From the NCBI GenBank assembly GCA_036510575.1, contig DATCDR010000119.1:1-54621 (forward strand): a stretch of DNA of 54,621 nucleotides, written 5' to 3'. The position numbers and the translations under genes are program-made. Below are positions 51,684 through 54,621 of this stretch, piece after piece (within the stretch, counting starts at the first letter, position 1; the number at the start of each line of letters is the position of its first letter). The notes below the pieces were generated by a model. The model was not told where the DNA came from and did not search any database. It worked only from the letters and a program-made list of their open reading frames with translations. This DNA comes from DATCDR01 sp036510575 (GTDB lineage: Bacteria; Actinomycetota; Acidimicrobiia; Acidimicrobiales; Bog-793).

Positions 51684-52998
51684 TTCCGGACGGATCGTGG
51701 AGAAAGCGATCATGATCGCCGGTGGGACGGTCATCGATGCAAGCGGCGCCCGGCGGGCAGACGTCGTCATCGAAGCGGGTCAGATCACGGCGGTCGGCAC
51801 GAACTTGACGCCCCCGAAGGGCGCAAAGGTGCTCGACGCCGAAGGATGCTGGGTTACTCCCGGGCTCGTCGATCTGCATACGCACCTTAGAGAGCCGGGC
51901 GGCGAGCGGGCAGAGACCGTATCGTCTGGCGCGCGAGCGGCTGCCCTCGGTGGGTACTCAGCGGTTGTCGCGATGCCGAACACGACGCCGACGATCGACT
52001 CCGCGTCGGTGGTGAGAGACGTCCAGCACCTCGCCGAGGGAGCACTCGTCGACGTGGCCGTCGCTGGCGCGATCACAGTCGGGCGCCTCGGCGAGAAGCT
52101 TGCAGCAATCGGCGACATGGCCGAGCTCGGCGTGCGCATCTTCACCGACGACGGCACCGGCGTTCAAGACGCACAGCTGATGCGCCGAGCACTCGAGTAC
52201 GCGAGTGATCTCGGCGTGACGCTCGCTGAGCACTGTGAGGACAAAGCACTGGCCAATGGCGGGCATATGCACGAAGGGGCGTGGTCGGCGCGCCTTGGAA
52301 TCGCCGGGCAGCCCGCGCTTGCTGAGGAGCAGATGTTGGCGCGCGACCTCGCCCTCGTTCGCCTGACCGGAGCGCCGATGCACTTCTTGCATCTCTCGAC
52401 GGCGGGTTCGGTGCAGCTCGTCCGGGACGCCAAGCGGGAGGGGCTCCCGATCACTGCTGAGGCGACGCCGCACCACCTTTTGCTCACCGACGCGACAGTC
52501 GCCGGCTACGACGCGCGCTTTAAGGTCAACCCACCACTTCGTGGTGACGCTGATGTGCTCGCGGTTCGCGCGGGGGTCGCCGACCTCACGATCGACGCGA
52601 TCGCGACCGACCATGCTCCGCACCCAGCCGAAGCCAAGTCCGAGCCGTTCGATCTCGCTCCGCCTGGAATGATCGGGCTCGAAACGGCTCTGGCGGTGGC
52701 GAACGTGGCACTCGTGCTGACGGGCCTCGTCGAGCCGGCCGCGCTCATCGCCAGCTTCACGAGCCGACCGGCGCGCATCGCAGGTCTCACCGAGGCGGGA
52801 CACGGTGGTCCGATCGCGGCAGGTGCCGCCGGCAACGTCTGTGTCTTCGACCCGAGCGCTCGCTGGCTCGTCGATCCGTCGCGGATGGCGTCTCGGAGCC
52901 AGAACTCGCCCTTTACCGGTGACGAGCTCACGGGCAAGGTGCGCCACAACGTCGTCTTCGGCGAGGTCGTCGTCGAAGAGGGAGTGGCAACGAGATGA
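51676..52998 (+). CDS. pyrC: Dihydroorotase, class I
   Basis: Closes the pyrimidine ring. Metal-binding motifs are DLHTHLREPGG, the Asp-rich FTDDGTG, AEHCEDKAL, LHLSTAG and ATDHAPH, in family order. It is 440 residues long, the long class I type encoded next to pyrB. The GTG start overlaps pyrB by 8 nt and its stop overlaps carA by 4 nt. Confidence 0.96.
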   Translation: MADSGRIVEKAIMIAGGTVIDASGARRADVVIEAGQITAVGTNLTPPKGAKVLDAEGCWVTPGLVDLHTHLREPGGERAETVSSGARAAALGGYSAVVAMPNTTPTIDSASVVRDVQHLAEGALVDVAVAGAITVGRLGEKLAAIGDMAELGVRIFTDDGTGVQDAQLMRRALEYASDLGVTLAEHCEDKALANGGHMHEGAWSARLGIAGQPALAEEQMLARDLALVRLTGAPMHFLHLSTAGSVQLVRDAKREGLPITAEATPHHLLLTDATVAGYDARFKVNPPLRGDADVLAVRAGVADLTIDAIATDHAPHPAEAKSEPFDLAPPGMIGLETALAVANVALVLTGLVEPAALIASFTSRPARIAGLTEAGHGGPIAAGAAGNVCVFDPSARWLVDPSRMASRSQNSPFTGDELTGKVRHNVVFGEVVVEEGVATR

Positions 52999-54104
52999 CC
53001 GTGTCGGGATCGAATCGGCCTCGGCCACAGGCGCTGCTCGTGCTCGCTGACGGGACGACGTTTGAAGGAGAAGCGATCGGCCACATGAGCGCATCTTCGG
53101 ATAGCTCGATTGCCACAGGGGAGCTCGTCTTTAACACCTCGATGTCGGGTTACCAGGAGATACTCACTGATCCGTCATACGCGGGCCAGGTCATCTCCTT
53201 CACCTACCCCCACATCGGCAGCTACGGCGTGACGGGACTCGACGACCAGGCAGCTCGTCCACACTGCCGGGGCCTGATCGTGCGGGATCTCGTATCTCGG
53301 CCGAGCAACTTTCGCGCAGAGAGCGACCTTGAGAGCTTCCTCATCCGCCACGGGGTTTCCGGCATGACCGGCGTCGATACCCGTCGGCTGACGCGCCACG
53401 TGCGCTCAGTAGGTGCGATGCCGTGCGCCTTCGGGACCGCCGATCGAGGTGAGCTGCTCGCCGCCGCGCAACTCGAGCCGGGAACGGCCGGCATGGACCT
53501 TGTTGGCGAGGTGACGACGCGCGAGGTGTACCGGCGCGCCGGGGGAGCGCGTCGCGTCGTGGCGTTCGACTACGGCATCAAGCGCACCATTCTCGACCGA
53601 CTCGCCGAGATCGCCTCCGTCGACGTGGTCCCGGCGTCAACCTCGGCAGCCGCAGTCTTGGAGATGGCGCCAGACGGAGTCTTTTTGTCGAACGGTCCGG
53701 GGGATCCGGCGGCCTTGCCACATCTCGCGAAGGAGATCAAAGGCCTCCTCGGCGAAGTACCGGTGTTTGGCATCTGCCTCGGCCACCAGCTCTTGGCCTC
53801 GGCGCTCGGGGGCTCGACCTTCAAGCTGCCCTTTGGCCACCACGGCGCTAATCAGCCCGTGCGGCGGCTAGCTACGGGGATCGTCGAGATCACCGCCGAG
53901 AACCACGGCTACGCGGTATCGCCGGGCAGTGTCGCGAGCGCAGACGTCACCCACCTCAACTTGAACGACGGCGTGATCGAGGGCATCTCCTGTCGTGACC
54001 TGCCGGCATTCTCGGTCCAGTACCACCCAGAGGCAGGTCCCGGGCCACACGACGCGAGGTACCTGTTCGGTCTCTTCGCCGAGCTGATGGACGCCTCGAA
54101 GTGA
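52995..54104 (+). CDS. carA: Carbamoyl-phosphate synthase, small (glutaminase) subunit
   Basis: Supplies ammonia to CarB. The N-terminal domain has TGELVFNTSMSGYQEILTDP; the class I glutaminase has FLSNGPGDP, the nucleophile Cys in FGICLGHQLL, ENHGYAV, and the His-Glu pair in VQYHPEAGPGP. Length is 369 residues. carB follows 66 nt later. Confidence 0.97.
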   Translation: MTVSGSNRPRPQALLVLADGTTFEGEAIGHMSASSDSSIATGELVFNTSMSGYQEILTDPSYAGQVISFTYPHIGSYGVTGLDDQAARPHCRGLIVRDLVSRPSNFRAESDLESFLIRHGVSGMTGVDTRRLTRHVRSVGAMPCAFGTADRGELLAAAQLEPGTAGMDLVGEVTTREVYRRAGGARRVVAFDYGIKRTILDRLAEIASVDVVPASTSAAAVLEMAPDGVFLSNGPGDPAALPHLAKEIKGLLGEVPVFGICLGHQLLASALGGSTFKLPFGHHGANQPVRRLATGIVEITAENHGYAVSPGSVASADVTHLNLNDGVIEGISCRDLPAFSVQYHPEAGPGPHDARYLFGLFAELMDASK

Positions 54105-54170
54105 GGCGGGACCCACAGATGAGCTACGCCCGAACGGCCCCGGGTTCGTTCCTTGGAAACGAGGTGAGCA

Positions 54171-54621
<451 letters not shown>

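Overview
The window is about 54.6 kb of GC-rich chromosomal DNA from an actinobacterium, most likely of the class Acidimicrobiia. The evidence is gene content: a Bpa-type proteasome activator, the MSMEG_4193 / DUF3090 / SCO1664 triad, a high-GC menaquinone cluster, an F420-type beta-subunit protein, many GTG/TTG starts and 1-4 nt stop/start overlaps. The exact lineage is an inference. I see no rRNA and no CRISPR array, and one intact tRNA.

Layout. 1-1.4 kb: the tip of an integrative element, with a tyrosine recombinase next to the 3' end of tRNA-Arg(CCT). 1.7-4.6 kb: an MFS efflux pump, an aldo/keto reductase and a decayed tRNA-Arg half. 4.6-11.3 kb: DEAD-box helicase, Bcp peroxiredoxin, FrhB-like Fe-S protein, family-5 uracil-DNA glycosylase, the coupled actinobacterial triad, MsrB and Bpa. 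11.4-15.1 kb: dnaE, flanked by a 14-bp inverted repeat with DnaA-box-like sequences. 15.2-20.1 kb: two uncharacterised genes, a YyaL/DUF255 thioredoxin-fold protein and a secreted protein. 20.24-22.42 kb: an IS1595-family element with two passenger ORFs, inserted between the -35 and -10 of the promoter of an ArsR-SRPBCC fusion gene. 23.2-29.2 kb: menaquinone cluster (menE, menB, menA, menH, menD plus an ACT-domain gene). 29.2-34.6 kb: DUF169 protein, TyrRS, an internally duplicated lipoprotein, flavin reductase, RNase D and two small genes.

34.6-38.7 kb holds the most unusual locus, a tight four-gene minus-strand operon: ATP-grasp enzyme, radical SAM protein with a CCAEP tail, complete stand-alone shikimate kinase, and Cys-rich protein. 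It is divergent from an NfuA-type Fe-S carrier. 39.5-44.7 kb is a six-gene overlapping operon (aroKB fusion, aroQ, pepQ, efp, nusB, purM-like). The kinase half of AroKB has lost shikimate-binding residues, so the stand-alone kinase next door is probably the working AroK. 45.2-49.8 kb: a truncated SDR pseudogene, a C26-type amidotransferase, an orphan FtsX-like permease and an unknown protein. 50.0 kb to the end: the UMP operon pyrR-pyrB-pyrC-carA-carB, led by a PyrR-binding RNA loop; carB runs off the window.

Candidate new biology, in my order: the CCAEP radical SAM/ATP-grasp operon; the operator-splitting IS with passenger genes; the AroKB pseudo-kinase plus separate AroK; the uncharacterised triad; and the DnaA-like sites around dnaE. 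All assignments come from reading motifs; no database search was run.
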